Shown here in pieces: positions 12,899-26,189 of a DNA stretch of 64,000 nt. Under the pieces are notes generated by a model that did not search any database, had not been told where the DNA came from, and saw only the letters and a list, made by a program, of their open reading frames with translations. Source of the DNA: Aculops lycopersici (lineage: Eukaryota; Arthropoda; Arachnida; Trombidiformes; Eriophyidae); contig WNKI01000001.1 of NCBI GenBank assembly GCA_015350385.1, positions 8,461,418 through 8,525,417 on the forward strand, read 5' to 3'. The stretch's first letter is position 1, and every line of letters starts with the position of its first letter. Position numbers and translations under genes: made by a program.

Positions 12899-15800
12899 AT
12901 TAGATAGGCAGCGGAGCGTCTTAAACGTTGGCCTCGTCGTTTTCGGTTGTTGCTCATTTGAAATTGAGCATTTCACGCCGCAATCCAAGTGATCCACTTT
13001 CTTGTGCCTTGTCGACACTTACCTGCAACATCGACCAGCTAGATGGCAAACCAAATGAAATGTCCCTCCTCCTCCTCCTTCTCGTTTGCTAGAGAGGATC
13101 AATCATTTGCACTAACCATCGGCAGAAGGTATCGTGTGGCGGTTGAAAGGAAAATACTATCGCCAGGCGACATGAGGATTATTATCATTGTCTCACTTTG
13201 TGGCGCTCCTTTTCGAGAAGCAGCGGTAGCCACTTGTTGCTGTAACATCGTGTTGCTAGTCTGGTGGCAGCTGCATCCTTTTCCACTTAATATCACTTCT
13301 TTTCTCCGCCAATTCAATTCACGACCAGGTGGATAATGGGAAGTTGATATCGCGTTTTAGAATCGTTTCGAGACAACAGGTTGTTTGTATTGCGGTTTCA
13401 CAGAAGCCTAGTTGGATTTTCTGCAACCAAACTGTTCGATTTAAAGAATGTCTAAAAAAGGAAAGAATCGCCTCAAGCTAGGCTATCCTCTTTTTCTCAC
13501 CGAATCTCTAATCGCGTATAAGGATTAGCTTAGCTTAGTTTTATTCTAAATTCTCTCCTTTTAACTCCATTTGACGATTATCATATTTGTTACGTATTAT
13601 CGCTCGCTCTATCTCTCTTTTCCTCCACATAATCAAATTAAATAGTAACAGTAGTCTTTCCGCAAGAAAAATACTGGATCTATCAATTCAAATTGTTGCA
13701 AATTAAACAGCCTCCGTGATGCTAAAGAACTCGCTTTAGTCTTTTGACCTACAAATGAACCAGTGGCGGCCATTATGTCAAGTTGCGCATTAAATTTCAA
13801 TATCACGACAAGTGGCCAGTTCAGCGTTTAGCGACAAGAGTGGGCGCCTATTTATTTTGATGGTCAAAAATAAAACGAAACGACCACGACGACGTTCCAA
13901 TTTTGAGGCCATCGAGAAGGGACAAAGATTTTCAATTAAACTGAAGTCTAGTTTTCTTCGTTTGAGTAGGAGATAAAAATAATCGCTAGCCGACACAAAT
14001 GTGATGTCGGTCATGAATAAGAGATGAAATGTGTGGCTCGTTAGATTTGTTCGAAAGGTTGAGGATAAAATTAGTCGTCCCTCTGGGCGACAGCAGAAGG
14101 CAGTTTCTTCCTTTTCGCTCAACAAGTAGCCAACAACAAGACACACATCAATTCAACCAACAAAAGCGCATTCAATTACCTCCTCGCACCTGAACGGCAA
14201 TCCAAACCAATTGACCAACTACAAGCTACAGTTAGTTGGCCAGTTACTCCATGTAGTAGCTTGGCATTAATATGATTTAGCAAGCCAGACAGTCAGTCGA
14301 TTGGTTAGTTGGCTAGACAAGAGGTGAGCGTAAGGGGCGGGTGTTAAACGAGTTCCATTCGCGCTCATGTTTTCTCGGCTCTAGTAAGTCTTTGCAATTG
14401 CCACTGTAATCATGGTTGCTGCTCATGATTCCTCGCCTCGGGTAATTCGATTCATTAGCTAGCTCTTGGATTTTTCCTACAACCACCTGTGCCGTGTTTT
14501 CTCTTTTCTGGTGTTCGAACAAAACTTTCGCGCGTTTTCACGCTGATGATGACGACGGGATAATAATAATAATAATAGCAATAGAAATTTTCAATAACAA
14601 TAACATCAACAATAATAATAATCATGATGAAAGCATAGCTATAAGTTGCAGGCAAAGGGGTGCGCGAGGCCAACCACCTAGATTTGGGTTAGCTAGCTGA
14701 ACGACGACGCCAGCTAAACTCGGCGGTGGCTTCGTCGTCGTCGTCGTCACCATCACTCGTCGGCGTCTGATCACCACGGAGTTTGCGAGCACAAAGAGCG
14801 ATTATTTTGCGCTTGGTGGTCGCGCTATCAGCGGCCGCGGCAGGTAAGCGCCCGAGCCGCATCACACAGGTGAGCTTAGACCGAAAGGTGGCCGGCCGAA
14901 GGTGCGAATAATTCGGGGCAGGTTTTGCGTGTTCATTAGCCGCGGGCTTTGCTAAGCTTTTCCTTTCATCTCTATCGCTCCCTCTTTTCTCGCAACACCA
15001 AACCGCCGAGCCACCAAATTAAATGTGTTAGTTTAAAATTACACTCATTGTTTAGCTCTCGCCACCACCACCACCACCCCCACCTTCACTTGCAAATGGT
15101 CATCAGAAATCTTGCTCCCTTGGTTTCGGGTGAGCAAGATCAGGTTACCAGGCCAGTGAGTTACTGCTGCTCACTTACTCTCTTGAAAAATCTAGAATCA
15201 AAATTATAAAACGGCGCCCGTTAATCTCTTGCTCAAATCTAGAATCTAATGCTAGTTTATCCAAAGCACAAGCGAGAGGAGACTAGATCCCGATCTAGAC
15301 TCAATGTCGCAGGTTAACTTTACCAGCCACCAAACCGGCCATCGAGCTAGAGATCCAGTGCTAGTTGTGGTTGTGAGATCTCAATCACCATCGTCATCAT
15401 CAACAAGTGGCCATTAGTGGCCGCGCAAAAGACAAGGATTTTCTTCTTTCTCCATTTCCACCAACTAAAAAGCTAACTCTTGAGATTGCAATGAATTCGG
15501 CGCATGATGCCACCGCTCGGCAACGCGATTATCTCTCCCTTTGTTGTCGCTGCATTAGATTGCAGTGCCTTCGCGCTGTGTTGCATCACACGTTTCTTTG
15601 CCACCACTTCAATTCATTTTCAATCCATTTTCATTGTGGCCGCGATTCGAGCATTACAGTTAGCATTCCACCAAACAGTAGCAGCAACAAGTGGGCTTCC
15701 GGCGCGAGGAGCTCGCCGGTTAGTCTCTCTTTCACACAGACGCACACAAAGGGACTCGTTGACGAGCGCGCTTATTGGCGAGCAACAAGTGTGCACAAGC

Positions 15801-18800
15801 GATTGCCACTTGCTGTGCTCGTTCCCCTCTCGCTTGCCAGGTGAGTGTTCCACCGTTAGCTTGCAGTTTCGCCGCCAATAAGCGATGAAAAACTAGCCAA
15901 GTGGCCGAGAGCCAGTTTGTCCGACGGTCGGCCAGCCAGCCAGCCAGCTAGTCGGCAGCAGAAGCGGCGACCACTTGTTGGCACTCGACGAGAGCACACT
16001 TTCAACGACTTCATTCCATTCCCTCGCGCGTCATTCCGCAAATCGATTGTGTCTGCGTCTCCGGATAATCCAAGTCTCCGGAGTCCGGCTATAAGGAATC
16101 GTTAGATCCAACGACGACGTCATGATGAATGGCCGTTAGTTTCGCATTGGTCGGTGGTCGGCGGCGGCTTTGAAGGTAGCAAATCACTGTCTTGTCTTGG
16201 CCTCAGCTTCCTCCTTCAATCGGAGTTTTTTCTCTTTATTTCGCGATGCCAGCTAAGAGGAAAGGGAAGCGAATTCGCGGTTCAATGTAGTGTCGGAACA
16301 ATTTGTTGTGCAATCCAATCGCAAGTGAGGGAACATTTGCCAAGCTAGACTTCATTTGCTCACTTCTACTTACCTCTTGCCTCCTCGATAAATTTCTCCC
16401 TCTTGCACTGAAGCCGACCAACCACCTGTAAAATGGGAGAGCGAGAGAGAGAGAGAGAGGGAAAAAATTAATGGAGAAAGGAAGTCCCAAGTTTAGGCAG
16501 CTGATGGACAATGATTCGATTGCTCATTTCGAGAAACAACAACCACCTGTTTGCGCAAAGGGAGACAGTGGAGAGAGAGCGAGAACAAAACGTTCACTTT
16601 GTTGTAGTTGTAAACTCCAACTTCCGCTTCCACCGAAGTGCTAATTAAATCCCCTCGCCTTTGGTGTTTTTCTCTCTCACTCTCACTGCTCTCTTCTCCT
16701 GTTGACTCTTTCTTTCTCTCGTTTTTTGGTCTACATTTGCCTGCGTCGTTTGCAATTTGCGCGAGCGCAAATCCAAGTCGACAGAACGAAGAGAGTCGGC
16801 GAAATCGGGAGATTGATGTGATGAATCATCGAGACGAAAGGGAAAAGTTTGAGCTTTCCGTTACTCTGCTCTTCTAAACTAAACTAAACTAAACTCAAAA
16901 CAAAAACTACTACAGCAAATTTTAATGCAAACCGACAGGCAGACAGATAGTCAGAAAAACTTTAAACTTTTCTTGTAAACCGAAACCTAATAGTAAGTGA
17001 GTAAATGCAAGTGCGAGGGAGTAGAAGAAGAAGAGGCGACGCCACAACTCATTTGCATTCAAATAAGTTTACTTTTTCCCTTGTTCGAGTCATCGATCTC
17101 TTTGCCTCTTCCCTTTCGCCCCCTTTTAAATTCAAATCTCAATTAACCTGAGAACAAGAACAAAAACAAAAACAAGAGGAATAGTTGAGAGTTCCGTTCA
17201 AAGTCAATCCACTTCGATGGCCACAATAATGCAATCAACTGAGCGGCGCAGTGTGATGATGATCACGATGATAGAGTCGTCGCCTCCGCGGTTTAGTGTG
17301 AGCAGCAACAAGCCTCTGGTACCGGTTAAAAGCGTAAGCAAACCGGCCAACATACAAATGGATACTCTCAACATCAAATAGGTGGACAGAGAAGGCAACA
17401 AGTGGCGCTAGTTACTAACCGCTAGCCACTACCACCTACCTGGCGGCTTGCGGCTACATTTCTGGTGTGTTCCCTTGGCCACCAGCCGCTCCGTTGGTGG
17501 CGCAACGCACGAAACATCGCTTTAGTGCGTTGGTTTATCTAGCTAACGCACTAGAAGTAGTAGTAGTGGCAATAGAAATTGAAAGCATCAACTACAATAG
17601 CAAAAGTGGCCACAACAGCAACAGGTAGTGTTCTGTTCCTATGGATGTTGTTGCCATTTCGTTCCTCGAGCACGACTTTTGGCCGCTCAAGTTTGGTGCT
17701 CGGCGTCAAGTGGGACGATTGGCAAGTGACCAACTGAGTGGATGGATAGATGGCTGCAAAATACAGTGAGAGTTTACTATGCATAAAGTGGAGTCAAGTT
17801 GATTCATTCCACTAACTCGAACAACATGACAACTGCTACATTTGCTTGGATTCTCTCTCCCTCTCTCTCCCGCTCTCTTTCTCTGCTTTAGCTGCCTGGC
17901 GGAGTCAAGAAAAAGTTTGTTAAACGCAATGTCCAGCAACAACGACAAAGACCACCACGATTTGCATCTTCTTCTTTTGCCCGACAAAGACAAGTTTACT
18001 TTTTCTTCTTGCATTGTACCTCTCAAACTTGTGAGTCCAACTTAACACTCTCGCTAAAAGCAACTTCAACTCCGGTGACCGGAAGTGGAGGTGGCAACAT
18101 CAAGCGAGCAGTTTCCTTTGTGTGTTTGTTTGTGTTCGTGTGCTGCCAGTGCCAGAAGCAACAAGTGGCTGTTTATTTTATTTTTGTATTTTAACTGTAT
18201 TTTCTCCTGAGTCTTCTCCTCCTTGACAGTTGGCTCGCACACAATGACAATTGATTCTCGCTACTCTCTACTGTACTCAAATAATACTCTCGGCTGGATG
18301 TTGTCGAGAGTATTACGAAGACGGCGTCTCATTTGCATTTATGCGACCACCACTGCAACGGTCTTACACGGAGCCACGACCACCACCGAGATGCGAGTCA
18401 ATTTGGTTCAATTGGTGTGGCGTTTGTGTGACTAGTAACAAGTTGTCGCCTGCAGGCCTTGAATCAAGCTACCAAACTCGCCTGTTGCTTGGCTAGGGTG
18501 ATTATATGTATAACACTTATGCAAATGGTCACTTGCTCGCAATTCAACGCTTACATGCTTCGTGGAGACTAAGCGGTAGTCTCGATTCAACGGATTTAGA
18601 CTACCGCTAGGGAAATAGCAAGAGAAAGTGAGAAGGGTAGAGGAAAAGATACAAAATTTAACATCAATTGTTTACTCATTCACGCGTTTGGTGGTGGTGG
18701 TGGTGGTCAAAATCGTGATGAAAGCTCACAAAGTTGCGCCGCTCATGTGAACTGCTCCTCTCTTTTTTCGGTTGCTTGCATGAGTTCATTTTTCCATAAG

Positions 18801-21800
18801 CAATCATCGTTTCCACTTTATATAATTTCATGAGCTTTGCGCGGGTAAATGGACGGATAAATGTTGGAGAATAGTTTCAATGTTAACTTTTGATCTTAAA
18901 TTTCAAGCTAATAATCAAGTGTGGCACAAACGTTGCCCCGCAAACTCTTGAGCTTTGCTCAAGTTCAAGAAAATGAATCTCTCGCTTATGAATGATGATC
19001 AATATGCAAATTTTGCGGCCCAATTAGCTGTCGTCACCATTAGTTTTTGTTGTTGTTATGGTGGCCTAGCTTATGCGAGCCAACAACCGCTCAACAGGTG
19101 GTGTTTTGTTACGTTGGGCCAAGAGGGCAACGTGAATGCTCGTGACGCTCGACCAAATGTTACATAATGTTTTTCTCCCTCCTCCTCTTCGTCTTCTCCA
19201 GTTACGTCCAGGTAGCTCACTTGAGATTAACAAGCACACAGCCAGCGACACTTGTTGCATTGAACTCTCACGCTCGAGCTTGTCGAGACCAACAAGCGCA
19301 GAGAATCTCGCATTCAGCGAGCGACTTTTTTCGCTCGAATTTATCCAGTTTGTGGGAGTGTTTGACGTTGGTGCTAGTGCTAAAGTGATCAAAGAGAGCA
19401 AGCAACCCACTGGACCAGCAAAAACGAATGGATTACCTGTACGAGCTACAAGAACGAGAGCAAAAGCTACGATAGACAGTTAGATGGGACGAAAGAGACG
19501 GAGCTCGATTTTCTCGTTTCTTTTTTGGCAACCATTCTGTCCATTTGAATGTCCAAGTCTGTCTTGAAGAGCCGTTGAAATTTCCCCCGTCATTCTGTTT
19601 GTCCGTCTCTCTTCTTCTTTTTGGGCTCACGACGATGGTCATAAGTAGCAAATGTATATTAGCTCCTATAGCGAGCAACCACAAGAGAAGCGGCAGCTGA
19701 ACGCTCGGCTAGCTTGCCACGACCACTTGTTTCCGGCCTGAGCGAGAACAGCGCTGTGTGTCTTTTGTGCACGTAATGGCAATAGCACGCCCACAAGCTC
19801 TAATTTATTTCCCTCCGTCTCCCTCTCTCTCGCTTTATTTCCCAACTCCATCGGTACACTCTACTCCTCGATCGCCCATAAGGTGAGCAGATTGACTGAA
19901 CTCGCCAATCAATCATCGACTTTTCCTGATGACCAACCAAACGAACGAGCGTTGCTTTCCAACCATTCAACTGGCCAATCGACCAACTAACTGACTACTA
20001 AACAAATAAATGAATGCACCTGGTTCCTCTCGATTGGTTTACAATGGAATCGCTTTGCATGCAATGTGTTGATCCAAAAATGAATGAGCGCGAGGAAATT
20101 TAAACAAACGTCTCGATTCCGTCACTTTATATTACTGGACGAGAGTTATGATGCCACCTGTTACAGGGATTCCTTCATCGTTGATATCATAAGGAAACCG
20201 AAACAGAAGCCGCTTCGGTTAGAAGCTGAATCGAAATGAGAGAAAAGTCTCGGCTGGCTCATTATATTTTACATTTTTTCCTCTCAAGTGAAATCTGACA
20301 GTGAGCCAAATGAGCATCCGGAAGTGACCAGCAAAAGACCAATTGGCACACTCACACACAAAAAAAACACACACACAACATAGGAAAACGAGAAGCAGGC
20401 GTTACAAAATGAGAGTGCAGCGGCGGGACGCATTACGGTGAGCCAAATTGGCCAGAACCAATGTGACTGCCTAATAAGAGCAGCCAGGGGAAGAGGTCGG
20501 AAGTTTGCCTATGCAAATAACAACTGCTCCTCTTGTTTGACCAACTGCTTTCGCTTTTGCTTTTACTATCCAGCGAAAGCTAATCGCACCTGTTGCTCGC
20601 TGACCGGTGTCGAGCAATTGTCGTCGTCGTCGTCGTCGTTGCGGACAATTTATTGCAGTCAGTCTGTAATGAGAGAGCGCGACAACGATTAATGTGAGAA
20701 AGTCAATTGGCATCATGGTCGCCGTCGGTGGTGGCGGTTGTTGCGTTAGCAGTGCAAATTTGTTTGGTGGTTATATAACACGACAACCAAATCTAAGCTA
20801 CCATTGAGTTGCAATGGCAAGCTCATTGTGATCTCTCTCTATTTCTCGAGCCAAACTTACCTTAACTAGCTTGCTCTTAGTTAGTGCCCAACGAGAATGA
20901 GTTACGCCAGTGGCTTTTTTCTTCTTTCAACTGCTCGCAAGGCGACAAGTTGATGTGGTCATTTGCATTACGTACGATAGTACAAATCCACGAGCGACTC
21001 GTTAGTTGGAGCCAGTAGTTGGTTGGCCGCCTTTTATCGACGGCGGCGGGAGAAGCAACAACCACCGAGTAACAGTGACGACAGAGGAGCAACAGGAGAT
21101 GAGACAAAAGGTCGCCATGGGATCGCGTGCTGATCTTTGTCGCTCGCTGTGACTCTCTCAGCCAACAAGTGGTTCCAGATTGGGATAGCCGCTGGCGACC
21201 ACTCGCTGTGTTACCTGAATAAACCTCACTGCGCCCAGAACATGAATTGTCTTGACAGCGAACGCAACAAGTGCTTGGCCGGCACCGTTTGTCTTGGTTA
21301 GAGTTGGATGAAAAGCATAGTGGCATACCAAGTTTCAGTGCGCTAAATATCGGCAATCTAATAGAGAGTGAGAATCGCTACTGTTTAACGCAACAAGTGG
21401 CGCTTATATTTCATTTATCGTCGATTTTTTCTCAGGCCCATTTATTCCAAAGGCTAGTTAATCTCAAGTGACGTAGAAGTGGCCAGAGAAACGAAGAGAC
21501 GCGTGTAGATATTTTCCATCATAAGCTTGCCAAAAGACTTCATAGCTAAACCAAGATTTAGATTCTACGAGTTCATTCTCTAGCGTGAACTCTACACCAC
21601 TAACCTTGGTGGGTGCTCTCGACAAAATGCCAACCATTTCGTATATATTCACCGCGAGCTGAGTATAATTATGTCAGCAGTTTGGCGAGTAAATTAGAAC
21701 CTTTTCATCTGATTGTTGTCGCTGTGTTTTTGCTCTCCATCTCTGTCCCTCGCTGTTTCTTGTCGCCTTTTTTAAACACAAAGATTAGACTCGCAACTAA

Positions 21801-21968
21801 ATGGTCAACCAACCGAGAGACTAACCGAACGACAAACCAACCAACTGACTGACTAACAACAAATCTTCTATCTGTCCCCTAAATCTGTGCGCGCATACAA
21901 TTATATTATATTACGTAATACCACCCCAAAACTACGACTGGCTGTTGGCCTAATTACCTGAAACATAA

Positions 21969-22000
<32 letters not shown>

Positions 22001-25000
22001 ATGACATTACTGCCACGCGTTTACAGGTTCGCACAAGCGATCAGTTCTACCTGCTGGCCGCACAGTCGTTTCAGGACATGAACGATTGGGTTAATTGTCT
22101 GCGTTTAGTAGCCTTTGGACAGCAACAGCAACAATCAGCTCAGACACAAGCTCAAGCTTCGGCTCAACAAAGTGGCCAACAACAGTTGTCCTCATTAGCG
22201 ACGACAATAAACTCGAGCAACTCATCGACACAGCAGCAGCAGCAGCAACAACAACAGGTGGCGACAAATGGTCAGCCGGCGGCAACAAAGCAGGCGGTTG
22301 CGAGAGATGTGCTGCTCGACAAGCAGAAGGTGTCTACTGTTGCGTCATCTCCAACAACATCGACTGTCACCGCGACAAATACGACATTGAACAGCAACGG
22401 CTCCGATCATTTTAGATCCTCGCGACCCCAGCTCATGCCGTCCGCTAGGCAGCCACAGGGCAACACAAGCCCAATGGCCACCGCAATCGGGGGTGGGAGT
22501 GGCGTGCAAAAGAACCACCAATCAATGGACCAGGTATCTCACCAACCACTGACCGCTAGTCAGGCGGCGGCGGCCGCAGCTAGCGCTCTGGCGAAGACGC
22601 GCCAGAGACAGCCGAGTCTCATTGGTGCCTGCAAACCTCAGCCGCCGCAGGACTCGCCATTCATCTCTCACCTGGCGCCGGCAGCGGGAGCGACGGCCTC
22701 AACTACGACAGGAAGTGGAGGCTCACAGCCAACTTCTACAGTGAATGCAGTGCTCTCGGCCATAGGCCAGGTGGACACCATGACGCCAACTGTGCGAGGC
22801 CAACTCATCTCGGCTTGCGGTTCAATGACGCAAGCGGTAATCTCAACACCTGTTGTCAATGCAAGAGCACCACCTGCCAATTTACAACAAACAGCAGCCA
22901 AGCAACAACCACCGAGCCAAGTGGGTGGGCGAATTTTGAACTCATCAATGCAACAGACGACTATGGTTAAAGGTCAATCACTCTCCTTGCAACCAACACT
23001 TGATGAGGAGGAGGAAAATATGTTATACTGTTCCATTGAGGATAATCCAGCGGAGCATAATTACAGAGTAAAGGTGATAGAAACCGAGCTGGCATTGAGG
23101 TGCCAGCTAAAATGCTACCAACTAACGGCGCCCACAACCATTAGCCAACAATACGAGCAGTTGGGTAGATTTAACCCGAAAACTGGAACCTATGAGCATA
23201 CAATCAACGACCAGCCACTGCCGCCAATTCAGGTCACCTTCTATCAATTGATCATTGGACCTCAAGAGCTTACTCTATTGAACGATTATGCAACCTCCGC
23301 CCTGTCAGCAAGACAACATGTCGCAAATGGACAACAACAACAACAGGGTCTTTGGTCGTGGCCGTATCAGTGCATTCGAAGGTATGGCTTCGATAAGGAC
23401 AATTGCTTTATGTTTGAGGCTGGTAGAAAGTGCACTTCCGGTCCGGGGCAATTCATTGTGCAAACACCGAAAGCGTATAACATTTACCAAGATGTTGTCA
23501 AGTTTGTCAACGAGCTTAGGAGCTTAGGTGGCACCAATGGCGCCGATATACCAACAAACAATTGCTTGCAGCCGATGAAAGTCGCCCAACTAAATAGCAC
23601 CATGTCGCCGCTTACTAATTCAATGGCAAGTTCATCAAATTTAATAACAACTCCATCAACGACGACGTCAACGTCGACATCCATGTTACCTGCAACAACG
23701 ACACCCTCAACGATAACACAAATTCCCGTTACTTGGGCGCCAATAGCCGAGCCAATCAGCTCAGCTGGTGGTGGTGGTGGCGGCGGCGGTAGCGTTAGTA
23801 ATAGCCTAAGACCAACGGCCGAAACAGGTAAAAATTCAGCAGCAACAGGTGGAATCAGTGACCAACGATCCAAGGCTGTGAGCAAGTCTACCTCACCAAT
23901 GTCGTCGTCGTCGTCGTCATCATCTTCTTCTGTCTCGGCTAGCTCATCGCTTGGCTCATCACCAATGGCGAGCAGCAACAACAGCTCGGCCGCAAGTCCA
24001 ACTATGATCCCGCCATCAGCGCAACAGCAGCAGCAGCAACAACTTGTTGCCAATGCATCTAGTCACGATCAACATGATAAAGGGAAAGTGACGCCGGCCA
24101 GCAGTCAGGTGTCGCGCTCAAGTAACATTGAAAAACCACCACTGCAAGCTAATCAAATTAATGGCAAGAGCATGACGGCGACAACACAAGTGACCACACA
24201 AGTTTCAGCGAAGAGTAGACAAAAAGATGATAGCATACCAGTCAAGAAGGATGGCAATGGCAACAGCAACACACTTGACCAAGAAACTGATGAGAGTGGT
24301 TATGATCAAGGCGATGATTCTGTCGATAGCTCGTTGCGGCCAAAGTTACCAAGTGGCAAGAGCAAGGGTCTATCGGTTGCTACAAAACAACAGCGCCAAG
24401 CCACAGACTCAATTTCCTCAACCACAAGCTGGTCGTCCAAATCGAGTGGCGGAAGTGGTGGCAGTAACGACAGCGAAAGCCCTGGCCAGTCAGTAGGAAG
24501 GCGATCGCACTTGTTGTCGAATGGTCTCAATTCAGGTAATCCCTTGAAGAGGCCGCCTATCCTGACTTCCAAGTCTAACGGCAGCGCTTCAAAACCAGCA
24601 ACAACATTGACCGCAGCCAACAACAACAATAACAATAATAGTGATAATAATATCAATGGCAAGTCTGGCCCGGTTGGTTTGCATAACTTGATGCTGGATA
24701 GCGTACTGGGATCAGAGGATTTTGAGAGCAATCTAATACGAGATGTCTACAGTGAGATCACCAAGCTACACGCCAAGTTTGCGGTTACAGGTGGCGGCTC
24801 AGCCGAGGATTCGATGAGCGGTAGCGAGAGCTGTAGCAGTAGTAGCGGTAACGAGGGTGCTTCTTCAACGGACAATCACTCAAGTCGATCGGATAGATTG
24901 GTGGTCAAAGACTTGGAGCCAATGTACAGTAATCTGTCAGCTGATGATGGTCAAGTCACTAAGCCGCCCATTAGGACAACATCTCAAGGTAAACCCTTAC

Positions 25001-25629
25001 ACCTTTCGCTCTCTAATCCGCCTCCACCTCCAGAGCTAGACTTTGATTTGGAAGATGAGTATTACAACCAAATAGTTAACCAAGAAAATAATATGTCCTC
25101 AGGATTGAGACAGCCATCGGGTATAGGTAATAGACTAATGAGCAACAGGTTCATCTTACAGGAGCAGCAACAGCAGCAAATGCAATCGCGCAATCGCCAG
25201 GGTAACAATTCCTACAATATTAATAATAACAATGATAGTCACTTTAGGGAACACCAACAACTACAGGATCCTCTACCTCGTCCTACGTATCCCTCTGTTT
25301 TGAACCCAATTCCAGAATGTGGAGAGCTGAATACTCAGGCGCTTAGGACTCGGCTCAAGTCCTCATCTCAAAATGGTCTAATAATAACTAATAATAGACA
25401 ACAGGTGTCAACGTCCTCTATGAGCAATGGAGATGTTGATATGTTAATCAAACGACAACAACATTTTACGAATTATAACAATATAAGGCAGCAGCAACAG
25501 CTAGGTAACCAAAAGGGCAATAACATCCATCAGGCAACGGGAGGGTCAAGGTGGTCGAATGATCATTACCTCATTAATGATGTGCAATATGCCAAAATTT
25601 CTCGAAACATTCACTCAAACTTTGGCTAG
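10159..25629 (+). CDS. Dok: Dok-family adaptor protein (PH + PTB), very long
   Basis: Three coding exons: 10159-10227, 10424-10603 and 22027-25629, all joined in phase 0 at AAG|GTTAGT, GAG|GTAAGT and TTTACAG|GTT. The product is about 1283 residues. The PH domain spans about 1-107 across the three exons (KRWPSKYLVLYDG, RLELFD, IIPLVDCIRV, FYLLAAQS, DWVNCLRLVAFG, the Dok pattern). An IRS-type PTB domain spans about 415-581 (WPYQCIRRYGFDKDN, FMFEAGRKCTSGPGQFIVQT). Dok proteins are membrane-recruited substrates of tyrosine kinases that bind NPXY-type motifs and recruit SH2 proteins such as RasGAP. The tail is Gln/Ser/Asn-rich with scattered candidate phosphotyrosines near 842, 991 (VYSEI), 1050 (MYSNL), 1095-1096 (EYYNQI), 1264 and 1271 (VQYAKI). 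Known Dok proteins are usually about 450-650 residues, so this one is about double. An AATAAA follows at 25665. Confidence 0.9.
12860..12896. repeat. (TC)n microsatellite
   Basis: About 18 uninterrupted TC units within Dok intron 2. Confidence 0.9.
18572..18608. repeat. Inverted repeat, 11-bp perfect arms
   Basis: AGCGGTAGTCT at 18572-18582 and AGACTACCGCT at 18598-18608 are exact reverse complements around a 15-nt spacer. It lies in Dok intron 2. The arm shares the word AGCGGT with other dispersed CTAGCGGTT sites. Confidence 0.7.
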
Positions 25630-25664
25630 TGATTGTGAATGTGAATGATAGTTAATTGAAATAT

Positions 25665-25670
25665 AATAAA
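25665..25670 (+). terminator. Dok polyadenylation signal AATAAA
   Basis: Canonical hexamer 36 nt past the Dok stop codon (25627-25629), predicting a 3' UTR well under 100 nt. Confidence 0.7.
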
Positions 25671-26189
25671 GTATTGATATTTGTTATGATAATTATGATT
25701 ATGTCATTTTGCATTACTCATTCTTGGAATCCAATTACTTTGCTCGTGGCAAATCTCGCCACGAGCATTTTTGTTGCCACCGTAACTTTTTTCCATCCAG
25801 CGAACAGAGATTTTGAAATTTGCCGCTCAATATGCTTTCTCATCATTAACAATGCTTGGCCGCGCAAGCGCAACTCATGACTCGCCATCTCAACGCTAAG
25901 CTTGCATTCATTTCCTCTCGCACATGAGTGAGCGGAGCATCGCGAACACATGTTTCTCTGCCCACCGATTCCTTTGGACCGCTGCTTCTGCATGCCCGAC
26001 TGTAAACTTTGCTTGCCGGCTGCGTAAATATTCACATTGGATTCTATAATTTAACTATTGATACCCTTTACATCAATAATAATATTATTAAACATTGTCC
26101 ACCTTAAAATCTCTCTTGTCTTACCAAGACCAGAACTATTAATATCAATTAGGCTTTTCTAAACTGTATGCTATTGTAATCCTTCAATC
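25671..26189. other. Dok-RpS20 intergenic gap and RpS20 promoter
   Basis: No coding signal. A pyrimidine run CTTTTCT close to 26154-26160, about 30 nt before the RpS20 ATG, could be a TOP-like start site as is usual for ribosomal protein genes. This is an inference only. The hairpin at 25741-25767 lies here. Confidence 0.35.
25741..25767. repeat. Hairpin, 10-bp perfect stem
   Basis: TGCTCGTGGC (25741-25750) pairs exactly with GCCACGAGCA (25758-25767) around a 7-nt loop. It lies downstream of Dok in the short gap before RpS20. Confidence 0.65.

Larger units (their letters stand above)
10604..22026 (+). other. Dok intron 2 (11.4 kb), no gene seen
   Basis: The intron is bounded by GAG|GTAAGT and TTTACAG|GTT inside the PH domain. 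No nested gene is recognised on either strand. Open frames up to 159 codons (20877-21356, minus) lack any familiar domain. It carries many copies of CAACAAGTGG and CAACAGGTG in both orientations, a (TC)n tract at 12860-12896, a GTC-repeat at 20621-20639 and an 11-bp stem hairpin at 18572-18608. It probably harbours cis-regulatory elements. Confidence 0.6.

Noticed and set aside
20877..21356. 159-codon minus-strand open frame in Dok intron 2
   Set aside because: Low-complexity Ser/Arg/Cys composition, no recognisable domain; chance-length frame in non-coding DNA.
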